Shown: positions 1 to 5,795 of the stretch, in pieces | Position numbering within the stretch: position 1 is the first letter of the stretch | Layout of the letters: each line of letters starts with the position of its first letter | Origin: Actinomycetota bacterium | GTDB taxonomy: Bacteria > Actinomycetota > Thermoleophilia > Gaiellales > Gaiellaceae | Assembly (NCBI GenBank): GCA_013696185.1 | Contig: JACCZA010000366.1 | Span: forward strand, 1-8,887 | Reading direction: 5' to 3' | Length of the DNA stretch: 8,887 nt | Position numbers and translations under genes: made by a program | The notes under the pieces: model-generated | What the model was told of the DNA's origin: nothing | The model's database searches: none | Seen by the model: only the letters and a program-made list of their open reading frames with translations

Positions 1-2
1 AG

Positions 3-2390
3 CACGGCTTCGAGGACGTGATCGTGACGCTCGCGTTCCTGCCACAGGCGATCCGCAGCTACTTCGGCACGGGCGAGGCACTCGGACTGCGCATCGAGTA
101 CTCCGTCGAGGAGACGCCGCTCGGCACGGCGGGCTCGGTCCGGCTCGCGAGCGGCAAGCTCGACGAGACGTTCCTCGTGATCTCGGGCGACGCGCTCTGC
201 GACATCGACCTCGGCGCGCTCGTCGCCTTCCACCGAGAGCGCGGCGCCGCCGTCACGATCGGGCTCAAGTCGGTCGAGAACCCGCTCGAGTTCGGCATCG
301 TCGTGACCGACGAGGACGGGCGGGTCGAGCGCTTCCTCGAGAAGCCCTCCTGGGGTCAGGTGTTCTCGGACACGATCAACACCGGCATCTACGTGCTCGA
401 GCCCGAGGTGCTGCGGCACATCCCGACGGATCGGCCCTACGACTTCTCGAAGGAGCTCTTTCCCCTTCTGCTCGAGATGGGCAGGCCGCTCTACGGCTAC
501 GTCTGCGACGGCTACTGGCAGGACATCGGCAACCTCGACCAGTACCGGCAGGCGAACTTCGACGCGCTCGAGGGCCGGGTCTCGCTGCAGGTGCCGGGCA
601 TCCGTCTGCGCGGCAACATCTGGATCGGCGAGAGCGTCGAGATCGACGACCTCGACGCCGTCGAGGGGCCCGCCTTCATCGGCAACAACTGCCGTATCTC
701 GCCCGAGGCGAGCCTCGGCCCGTTCTCGGTGCTCGCCTCGAGCGTGACGCTGCGCACGCAGGCTCGCGCCGTGCGCTCGGTGATCGACTCCTCGACGCAC
801 CTGGGCGCGAGCTCCCTCGTCGAGGGGGCGATCATCGGCCGCTCCTGCGACGTGCGGGCGCACGTCCACATCCACGAGGGCGTCGCGATCGGCGACGACG
901 TCACCCTCGGCGCCCAGAGCGTGATCATGCCCGGCGTCCGCATCTACCCGCACAAGGAGGTGGAGTCGGGCGCGCAGGTGCACGAGAGCCTGATCTGGGA
1001 GTCCCGGGCCTCGACGCGCCTGTTCGGGCAGGACGGCGTCGCGGGCCTCGTCAACGTCGACCTGACCCCCGAGATCGCCGGTCGCCTCGCCGCGGCGCTC
1101 GGCACGGCGCTGAAGCGGGGGATGCGCGTCGTCGCGAGCCGTGAGTCGCCGCCCGCCTGTCGCATGATCGAGCGCTCGATCATCACGGGGCTGATCTCCA
1201 CGGGCCTCGACGTCGCCGACCTGCGCGTGCTCCCCTCGCCGTTGACGCGGCACATGCTGAAGACGGAGGGCTACGACGCAGGCATCCACGTGGGCACGGG
1301 CACTGAGCCGGAGGTCGTGCAGGTGCGGTTCTACGAGCCGCCCGGCATCCAGCTCACGGCCGGGCTGCAGAAGGAGATCGAGCGCCACTTCTCCCGGCAG
1401 GAGCTGCGCCGTGTCGCCTACCACGACGTGGGTCGGATCACGTATCCCGTCCGGGGTCGCGAGAACTACGCGCGGGACCTCCTGGCGTTGCTGGACGTCG
1501 CCGCGATCTGCCGGCGCCGCTTCAGGATCGTGATCGACTACGGCTACTCGGCCGCGTCGTTCGTGCTGCCGCTCCTGCTCGGGCCCCTGGAGGTCGAGGC
1601 CGTCGCGGCGAACGCCTTCGCGGGCGAGCGGACGAGTCAGCCCGCCCCGGAGGAGTCGCTCGACCAGGCGCGGCGGCTGGTGGTGGCGGTCGGGGCGGAT
1701 CTCGGGGTCGTCCTCGACTCGGCCGGCGAGCGCCTCTCGCTGATCGACGAGCGGGGCCACGAGGTGACGGCGGACGAGCTCCTGCTCCTGTTCCTGCGCC
1801 TTCTGGCCGACCGGGGCTCGAGCGGCAAGGTCGCCTTCCCGATCACTATCACGAGCCAGGTGGAGCGAGTCGTCGCCGGGAGCGAGCTCGAGGTGCTCTA
1901 CACGCCCGCGTCCCTGAGCGATCTCACGCGCGCGGCGGCCGAGGAGGGCGTCGTCTTCGCGGGGGCCGGGGGAGGGGGCTGCGTGTTTCCGCAGTTCCTG
2001 CCGGCCTACGACGCGGTCGCGAGCCTCTGCCGATTGCTCGAGCTGCTCGCTCCGATCCGGCGACCCCTCTCCGAGCTGGTCGCCGGGCTGCCCCGCCCGA
2101 CGCTCGTCCACAGCGAGGTCGCGTGCCCGTGGGCGCAAAAGGGCGGGGTGATGCGCCTGCTGACCGAGCACTTCAAGGGGCAGCGAACCGACGTGCTCGA
2201 CGGCATCAAGGTCTTCGAGGAGCGGGGCTGGCAGCAGGTGCGCCCCGACCCGAGCGAGCCCTTCCTGCATCTGTACGCCGAGGGCGAGACGGAGGCGCTC
2301 TCCCGCACGCTCGAGCAGGAGCTCGGCGAGCTGGTGGCCGAGCTGATGGAGGGACTCGCCGCTCCGGCACGAACAGCGAGTCTCAGGTAG
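3..2390 (+). CDS. Mannose-1-phosphate guanylyltransferase-like fusion with degenerate phosphomannomutase-like domain (5' partial)
   Basis: The reading frame is open from the window edge, so the true start and the N-terminal GGxGTRLRP nucleotide-binding loop lie upstream. The visible part is 795 residues. First comes a nucleotidyltransferase domain: VEETPLGTAGS, the metal-binding GDALCDIDL (about 186-212), FLEKP, NTGIYVLEPEVL and WQDIGN (516-533). A left-handed beta-helix of hexapeptide repeats follows (about 600-990), then a phosphoglucomutase/phosphomannomutase-like region (about 1000-2350). By family, the first domain would make GDP-mannose (or a related NDP-sugar) from sugar-1-phosphate in the cytosol, for glycan or glycolipid synthesis. 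The mutase half keeps the fold-like sequence but not its chemistry: the catalytic serine loop (TASHNP type) reads VGTGTEP at 1290-1310, the metal loop (DGDGDR type) reads DSAGER at 1716-1733, the sugar loop (GExSGH type) reads GAGGGG at 1962-1979, and the phosphate loop (RPSGTEP type) reads RPDPSEP at 2241-2261. The nucleotide and sugar specificity is inferred, not read from the sequence. Confidence 0.88.
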   Translation, partial: HGFEDVIVTLAFLPQAIRSYFGTGEALGLRIEYSVEETPLGTAGSVRLASGKLDETFLVISGDALCDIDLGALVAFHRERGAAVTIGLKSVENPLEFGIVVTDEDGRVERFLEKPSWGQVFSDTINTGIYVLEPEVLRHIPTDRPYDFSKELFPLLLEMGRPLYGYVCDGYWQDIGNLDQYRQANFDALEGRVSLQVPGIRLRGNIWIGESVEIDDLDAVEGPAFIGNNCRISPEASLGPFSVLASSVTLRTQARAVRSVIDSSTHLGASSLVEGAIIGRSCDVRAHVHIHEGVAIGDDVTLGAQSVIMPGVRIYPHKEVESGAQVHESLIWESRASTRLFGQDGVAGLVNVDLTPEIAGRLAAALGTALKRGMRVVASRESPPACRMIERSIITGLISTGLDVADLRVLPSPLTRHMLKTEGYDAGIHVGTGTEPEVVQVRFYEPPGIQLTAGLQKEIERHFSRQELRRVAYHDVGRITYPVRGRENYARDLLALLDVAAICRRRFRIVIDYGYSAASFVLPLLLGPLEVEAVAANAFAGERTSQPAPEESLDQARRLVVAVGADLGVVLDSAGERLSLIDERGHEVTADELLLLFLRLLADRGSSGKVAFPITITSQVERVVAGSELEVLYTPASLSDLTRAAAEEGVVFAGAGGGGCVFPQFLPAYDAVASLCRLLELLAPIRRPLSELVAGLPRPTLVHSEVACPWAQKGGVMRLLTEHFKGQRTDVLDGIKVFEERGWQQVRPDPSEPFLHLYAEGETEALSRTLEQELGELVAELMEGLAAPARTASLR

Positions 2391-2393
2391 AGG

Positions 2394-2422
2394 TTGACCC
2401 CTGAGCGACGGGGTGCTTTACT
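2394..2422 (+). promoter_or_regulatory. Candidate sigma70-type promoter of the rsiG-garA-ftsR-apt unit
   Basis: TTGACC at 2394-2399 (5 of 6 to TTGACA) and TTTACT at 2417-2422 (4 of 6 to TATAAT) are separated by exactly 17 bases. They sit in the 69-base gap after the stop of the preceding gene. A start near 2429 would give a leader of about 30 bases before the ATG at 2460, with GAAAGG (2448-2453) as a ribosome binding site six bases from the start. This was found by eye and is not tested. Confidence 0.45.
2397..2414. repeat. Inverted repeat ACCCC-N8-GGGGT inside the promoter spacer
   Basis: ACCCC (2397-2401) and GGGGT (2410-2414) are perfect inverted copies eight bases apart. They overlap the end of the -35 element and fill most of the spacer of the promoter at 2394-2422. 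As DNA it could be an operator. As RNA reading out of the upstream gene it would be a short five-pair stem, too weak for a confident terminator and without a T-tract. Confidence 0.35.
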
Positions 2423-2459
2423 AGCAGGCTCCCGGCCACTCCCAAACGAAAGGCCGCCG

Positions 2460-2720
2460 ATGGAAGCACTCCCCGATCTCGGCTCTCTCTCGGACGCAGA
2501 CCTCAGGCAGCTGATCCACGAGCTCGTGGAGGAGGAGCACCAGGTCTCCTACCGCCGCCGGATGCTGCACGGCCGCATCGACATCCTGCGGGCCGAGCTC
2601 GTCGTCCGCCTGCAGAAGGGGCATCGCAGCGGCGAGAGCGGGCTGCAAGTCGACGTCGAGCGACTGACCGCGATCCTGACGGGTAAGGGCGCCCCGCCGC
2701 TCGAGGATCCCGCCTCGTGA
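2460..2720 (+). CDS. rsiG: RsiG-like c-di-GMP-binding anti-sigma factor, single-motif type
   Basis: This is an 86-residue, mostly helical protein. ATG 2460 is chosen because GAAAGG lies six bases upstream and the candidate promoter (2394-2422) would be inside the gene if the longer in-frame reading from 2394 were used. Residues 26-41 match the RsiG c-di-GMP signature E-x3-S-x2-R-x3-Q-x3-D with exact spacing (E26, S30, R33, H37, D41), with His in place of Gln. The flanking stretch VSYRRRMLHGRIDILRAEL resembles the coiled-coil hairpin of RsiG. In Streptomyces, RsiG carries two motif copies and holds the WhiG sigma factor when loaded with c-di-GMP. Rubrobacter RsiG has one copy and acts as a homodimer (established knowledge, from memory). 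Only one copy is seen here, so a dimer is the inferred active form. No WhiG/FliA-type sigma is in the window; the sigma at 6796-7785 is RpoD-like. The stop overlaps the next start by four bases (GTGA). Confidence 0.78.
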   Translation: MEALPDLGSLSDADLRQLIHELVEEEHQVSYRRRMLHGRIDILRAELVVRLQKGHRSGESGLQVDVERLTAILTGKGAPPLEDPAS

Positions 2721-3187
2721 GCCATGTGTACTGCCCGGAGTGCGGCTTCCAGAACCCCGAGACGGCGAACTACTGCGCCAAGTGCGGCACCCTGCTCGCC
2801 CGCGACGAGGGCGGAGGCGACACGACGATGCAGTTCTCTCCGGCCGAGGCAGGCGAGCTGCAGGGCAGCGTGACGCTCGACGAGGTGGGTGCCGGTCGAG
2901 CCGCGCTCGTCGTCCGGTCGGGCGGAGGCCGGACGGGCGAGACGTTCTATCCCGAGGGCGATCAGACCACGATCGGCCGCTCTCCCGACTGCGGCATCTT
3001 CCTGGACGACGTCACGGTCTCCCGGCGCCACGCGGTCGTCACGCAGCGCGAGGGAACGTTCCAGATCGAGGATCTCGGCAGCCTGAACGGCACGTTCCTG
3101 AACCGGCGCCGGATCGACTCGGGGCAGCTGAACGACGGGGACGAGCTGCAGATCGGCAAGTACCGACTGTCCTTCCTCGCCGGATGA
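2717..3187 (+). CDS. garA: Zinc-ribbon plus FHA-domain protein, GarA/OdhI-like
   Basis: The protein has 156 residues and starts at GTG 2717, overlapping the stop of the RsiG-like gene; GAGG (2703-2706) may serve as ribosome binding site. Residues 6-23 form a four-cysteine zinc ribbon (C6, C9, C20, C23). A short linker with an adjacent threonine pair (DTTMQF, T36/T37) resembles the phosphorylated ETT motif of GarA. The FHA domain (about 61-156) carries the phosphothreonine-binding set R88, S102 and N124, and FLDDVTVSRRHA, LGSLNGT and QIGKYRLSFL match mycobacterial GarA closely. GarA and corynebacterial OdhI are controlled by Ser/Thr kinases; unphosphorylated, they bind 2-oxoglutarate dehydrogenase and glutamate enzymes and steer 2-oxoglutarate use. 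The N-terminal zinc ribbon is absent from the GarA I know. The ftsR-like gene directly behind it reproduces the mycobacterial garA-ftsR (Rv1827-Rv1828) order, which supports orthology. The kinase is not in this window. Confidence 0.85.
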   Translation: MSHVYCPECGFQNPETANYCAKCGTLLARDEGGGDTTMQFSPAEAGELQGSVTLDEVGAGRAALVVRSGGGRTGETFYPEGDQTTIGRSPDCGIFLDDVTVSRRHAVVTQREGTFQIEDLGSLNGTFLNRRRIDSGQLNDGDELQIGKYRLSFLAG

Positions 3188-3888
3188 GCACCACGACCGC
3201 GATCGAGCCCGCTGACGGCCACACCGAGCGCCGCCTCACGATCGGCGCAGTCTGCCGCCGTCTGCAGGATGAGTTTCCGGACATCTCGATCTCCAAGATC
3301 CGCTACCTCGAGGATCAGGGCCTGCTGACCCCGAAGCGGACGCAGGGCGGCTACCGGCTCTTCAGCGAGGAGGACGTCGAGCGCCTGCAGACGATCCTCC
3401 AGCTGCAACGCGACGAGTTCCTGCCCCTGCGCGTGATCAGGCAGGAGCTCAGCTCGCCGAGCTCGGCACCGCGCAAGCGCCGGCGCAGCGCCGATCTCGC
3501 CGGCCACGAGGAGCGCGTCGACGCCGCCGAGCTGCGCGAGCGGGCGGGAGTCGCCTCCGACTTCGTCCGGGAGCTCGAGGCCTACGGGCTGCTCGTGCCC
3601 ACCGGGGAGGGCACCGAGCGCGCCTACCTGGAGAGCGACGTCGACATCGCCGCCGCGTGCGGGCGGCTGGCCCGGTTCGGCATCGCACCCCGGCACCTCC
3701 GCGCCTTCCGCACGTCCGCCGACCGGGAGGCGAGCCTGCTCGAGGCGCTCGTCGCGCCGGCGCTCCGCTCGCGCAATCCCGAGCGGCGGCAGGCGGGAGT
3801 GGAGGACCTGCAGACGCTGGCGGAGCTCGCCCAGGAGCTCTCGCAGCTCCTGTTCTGGCGCGTCGTCCGCCAGCAGGCCTCTCTGTGA
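3184..3888 (+). CDS. ftsR: MerR-family transcription regulator, FtsR-like
   Basis: The protein has 234 residues and starts at ATG 3184 inside the stop of the FHA gene (ATGA overlap), with no strong ribosome binding site, which fits translational coupling. Residues 18-88 are a MerR winged helix (LTIGAVCRRL, ISKIRYLEDQGLLTP, GGYRLFSEEDVERL, LPLRVIRQEL). Residues about 89-110 form a basic low-complexity linker. Residues about 112-230 match the C-terminal domain of FtsR/Rv1828, including FGIAPRHLRAFRTSADRE. FtsR of Corynebacterium and Mycobacterium activates ftsZ, and it sits next to garA there as here. There is no cysteine-rich metal site, in line with the FtsR subgroup rather than metal-sensing MerR proteins. 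Targets in this organism are unknown; its own promoter, with an inverted repeat between -35 and -10, is one possible target. Confidence 0.87.
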   Translation: MSTTTAIEPADGHTERRLTIGAVCRRLQDEFPDISISKIRYLEDQGLLTPKRTQGGYRLFSEEDVERLQTILQLQRDEFLPLRVIRQELSSPSSAPRKRRRSADLAGHEERVDAAELRERAGVASDFVRELEAYGLLVPTGEGTERAYLESDVDIAAACGRLARFGIAPRHLRAFRTSADREASLLEALVAPALRSRNPERRQAGVEDLQTLAELAQELSQLLFWRVVRQQASL

Positions 3889-4409
3889 TGGCCGCCGTCG
3901 ACCTCGCCGCAAAGATCAGGGAGGTTCCCGACTTCCCGGAGCCCGGGATCGTCTTCAAGGACTTCATGCCCCTGGTCGGGGACGCAGCCGCGCTGCACCA
4001 GGCGGTTGGAGAGCTCGCGGCGTGGTCACGCACGAAGGAGCCGACGCTCATCCTCGGCGCAGAGGCCCGAGGCTTCATCCTGGGCGCAGCGATCGCCTGC
4101 CAGGTGGGATGCGGCTTCGTTGCGGCCCGGCGTCCGGGGAAGCTCCCGCCCGAGACCGTGAGCGCCACCTACGCGCTCGAGTACGGCCAGAACTCGCTCG
4201 AGCTGCACCCGGACGCGATCCCCGAGGGGGCGCGGGTCATCGTGCACGACGACCTGCTCGCGACCGGGGGCACCGTGGCGGCGATCAGCGACCTCGTCCG
4301 GCGCTTGGGCGGCGAGGTCGTGGGAGCCGCATTCGTGATCGAGCTGGACTTCTTGAAAGGGCGGGATCGCCTCGGCGGCATCGACATCCATTCGCTGATC
4401 CATTACTGA
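3888..4409 (+). CDS. apt: Adenine phosphoribosyltransferase
   Basis: This 173-residue cytosolic enzyme converts adenine and PRPP to AMP and pyrophosphate in purine salvage. ATG 3888 shares one base with the preceding TGA (TGATG), again suggesting coupling. Family marks are the N-terminal IREVPDFPEPGIVFKDFMPL (residues 10-29), the GAEARGFILG segment (57-66), the RRPGKLP loop (81-87) and the PRPP-binding HDDLLATGGT (120-129), in which His stands where the family often has Val. The length is typical. In many bacteria apt adjoins relA/spoT genes; here it ends a regulator cassette. Recognition is firm, although closely related xanthine or guanine phosphoribosyltransferases cannot be wholly excluded from sequence alone. 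Confidence 0.92.
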   Translation: MAAVDLAAKIREVPDFPEPGIVFKDFMPLVGDAAALHQAVGELAAWSRTKEPTLILGAEARGFILGAAIACQVGCGFVAARRPGKLPPETVSATYALEYGQNSLELHPDAIPEGARVIVHDDLLATGGTVAAISDLVRRLGGEVVGAAFVIELDFLKGRDRLGGIDIHSLIHY

Positions 4410-4454
4410 CCGGCCCCTCACGCCTCGCCCGACGCTGCCGATACCGGGAGCACG

Positions 4455-5054
4455 GTGCTCTACGACGCGCTGACGACCCGCTACACCTTCGCGTGCCCCG
4501 AGCGCGGGCGCACGTCGGTGGCCCTGTCGGCGTTTCGCAGGCTGGAACGGCTCCCCGGCGCGCTGCATCCGGCGGTCTACCGCATCCAGCTCGCCTGCCC
4601 GTGCGGCGAGGAGCATCCAGCACTCGTCACCCACGAGCAGCTCGACTGGGCGCCGCTCGGGCTGCAGGAGGGGCGCTTCGCGAACCTGATGACGTCGCGG
4701 CTCGACCCGCTGGCCGCAGAGCTCGGTGCTCTCGCCGCACACCGGATCGCCGGCGGGCGTTGGCCCTGGAGCTTCGTCTGCTACCCCGAGGAGCGAATCC
4801 GGCCGGTGACGCCGTCGGCGTTCTCGCTGCTCGCGCCCGGCGGCGGCCAGGTCGGCGTGGCGGTGCGCTGTCCGGTCTGCAGTCGGGTCTCCGTCAACCT
4901 CGTCTCGACAGCCCACGTCGACCTCCCGTTCCACCACGATGCGGCGATCGGCGTCGTCCCGTACGCCTTCGGCGACGAGGAGACCCTGACGGTGGAGCGA
5001 TTCCGTCAGCAGCTCGACTCGGCAGCCTTCGACGTCTTCAGACTCGGGTCGTAG
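4455..5054 (+). CDS. Hypothetical cysteine-containing protein, possible zinc binder
   Basis: The 199-residue product was not recognised as any named family. It starts at GTG 4455 with GGGAG four bases upstream, 45 bases after apt on the same strand, so it may be the last gene of that unit. Cysteines are grouped as C14, then C48-P-C50 followed by H54, C109, and a C139-P-V-C142 knuckle; C48/C50 with C139/C142 could form a split zinc site. There is no signal peptide or membrane segment, so it is probably cytosolic. Third positions are strongly G/C, as in neighbouring genes, which supports real coding. A hairpin at 5075-5093 follows the stop. No function is proposed. Confidence 0.7.
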   Translation: MLYDALTTRYTFACPERGRTSVALSAFRRLERLPGALHPAVYRIQLACPCGEEHPALVTHEQLDWAPLGLQEGRFANLMTSRLDPLAAELGALAAHRIAGGRWPWSFVCYPEERIRPVTPSAFSLLAPGGGQVGVAVRCPVCSRVSVNLVSTAHVDLPFHHDAAIGVVPYAFGDEETLTVERFRQQLDSAAFDVFRLGS

Positions 5055-5074
5055 TCGAGTCGAACCGCTGCATT

Positions 5075-5093
5075 CGTCCGGGAGCCCCGGACG
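5075..5093 (+). terminator. Candidate hairpin terminator after the 4455-5054 gene
   Basis: CGTCCGGG (5075-5082), loop AGC (5083-5085) and CCCGGACG (5086-5093) form a perfect eight-pair GC-rich stem starting 20 bases after the stop codon. No T-tract follows, so it would be an actinobacterial type hairpin without a U tail. Being a near-perfect palindrome, it works equally on either strand. Confidence 0.5.
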
Positions 5094-5151
5094 GTTCACC
5101 CCCGTCAGGGATGCGGCCCCAAGGTGCCCGGGCGATACTCCTCGTACAGCC

Positions 5152-5343
5152 ATGCACGCCGCCGCCCAGCCACCGGGACGAGGGAGAGGGCCAGAGCTGC
5201 TGATCGAGCACTGTGCTGCTCTCGCCCGCCTCGAAACCGCCGTCCCGACCGCACACGAGCGGCTGGAAGCCCTCGTCGGACGGGACTTCGCCCGGCTGCT
5301 CCTGGATGTCCTCCTGGACGGGCGCGCGCCGCGACGGCGCTGA
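5152..5343 (+). CDS. Small hypothetical protein
   Basis: This is a 63-residue reading frame with an amphipathic, leucine- and alanine-rich C-terminal half (LLIEHCAALARLETAV, RDFARLLLDVLLDG) that looks like a short helical protein. Third positions are strongly G/C. The ATG at 5152 has no visible ribosome binding site. A purine run GGGAGAGGG lies inside the frame, shortly before CTG codons near 5197-5200, so a rare CTG start giving about 48 residues is conceivable. It stops 12 bases before the end of the convergent membrane-protein gene. The family was not recognised; the ORF could be spurious. Confidence 0.45.
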   Translation: MHAAAQPPGRGRGPELLIEHCAALARLETAVPTAHERLEALVGRDFARLLLDVLLDGRAPRRR

Positions 5344-5355
5344 CCCGCGTCGGGC

Positions 5356-5550
5356 TCAGGCGCGCAGGTCGTCCTCGCCGCGAAGCCGCACGAAGAGGAA
5401 GATCGCGCCGGCGGCGACCGCGGCGAAGATCACGGCAGTCGCGAGGGAGAGGCCGACCGCGACGAGCCCGAGCAGGATGAAGAGCCCGAGGCCGACCGCC
5501 CACACGGCCGAGACGACGCCGTGATCGATGCTCGGAGGGCGCAGGTGCAT
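5356..5550 (-). CDS. Small membrane protein with two transmembrane helices
   Basis: The 64-residue product begins MHLRPPSIDHGVVSAVWAVG and ends in a charged tail (VRLRGEDDLRA). Residues about 12-34 and 37-56 are two hydrophobic helices joined by a very short turn, so both ends should face the same side of the membrane. The start at 5550 was chosen as the last Met before the hydrophobic part; the same frame is open far upstream but reads as low-quality arginine/proline-rich sequence antisense to non-coding and uppP DNA. No Shine-Dalgarno is seen. TAGCAT seven bases before the ATG could be the -10 of a leaderless message. Function is unknown; no family was recognised. Confidence 0.62.
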   Translation of the reverse strand: MHLRPPSIDHGVVSAVWAVGLGLFILLGLVAVGLSLATAVIFAAVAAGAIFLFVRLRGEDDLRA

Positions 5551-5557
5551 CGGGGCG

Positions 5558-5563
5558 ATGCTA
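5558..5563 (-). promoter_or_regulatory. Possible -10 element for leaderless start at 5550
   Basis: On the minus strand, TAGCAT ends seven bases before the ATG of the small membrane-protein gene, the geometry expected of leaderless actinobacterial transcripts. No convincing -35 was found upstream, so this is a weak call competing with the candidate promoter at 5729-5756. Confidence 0.25.
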
Positions 5564-5728
5564 TCGCGCCCGTCCGCCGGCGCGGGGCACAGGACGACCG
5601 ACCGAGAGGAAAAAAAGTTCGTCGAGCCGGTTGCGCTTTCGTCCACCGCTCCCGCTGACTTTCCGCTTCCGCGTACGGTCTCCGTGAGTGGCTTCGACCT
5701 AGTTGCGCTCCGTGCTCGACGCAGGAGG

Positions 5729-5756
5729 AATCTACAGCGACGGCGGGCCGATGCAA
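5729..5756 (-). promoter_or_regulatory. Candidate promoter upstream of the small membrane-protein gene
   Basis: Reading the minus strand, TTGCAT (5756-5751) and TAGATT (5734-5729) are spaced by 16 bases. This lies in the 245-base gap between uppP and the small membrane-protein gene and would give an untranslated leader of roughly 170 bases. TAGATT is a good -10 match, but TTGCAT is only half a -35 match. Confidence 0.25.
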
Positions 5757-5762
5757 GGGGGC

Positions 5763-5790
5763 TCCGCAGCGAAAAGTCGCTCTTTGCGGA
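5763..5790 (-). terminator. Candidate hairpin just downstream of uppP
   Basis: Five bases after the uppP stop (minus strand), TCCGCA (5790-5785) pairs with TGCGGA (5768-5763), with an inner GCGA/TCGC stem and a four-base loop; four unpaired bases (5784-5781) bulge between the two stems on one side. The position fits a terminator. A C-rich run, not T, follows, so a strong intrinsic terminator is not certain. Confidence 0.35.
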
Positions 5791-5795
5791 AAGAT

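Noticed and set aside
2962..3912. Long open frame on the minus strand opposite the FHA and FtsR-like genes
   Set aside because: Arginine/alanine/proline-rich reading with no recognisable domain, exactly antisense to two well-recognised genes; open frames of this kind are expected in very GC-rich DNA.
4026..5153. Long minus-strand frame opposite apt and the 4455-5054 gene
   Set aside because: No domain or hydrophobic core; the plus strand holds a firm apt gene and a frame with proper third-position bias.
5344..5354. CCCG-CGT-CGGG mini-hairpin between two convergent stop codons
   Set aside because: Only four base pairs and no T-tract; too small to call a bidirectional terminator.
5610..5616. 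Seven-base A run (T run on the minus strand) as an intrinsic terminator
   Set aside because: No stable stem was found immediately upstream of it on the minus strand.
5723..5730. Strong Shine-Dalgarno-like GGAGGAA on the plus strand
   Set aside because: No ATG, GTG or TTG lies within the useful 4-12 bases downstream; the nearest ATG (5751) is about 20 bases away and opens an antisense frame over uppP.
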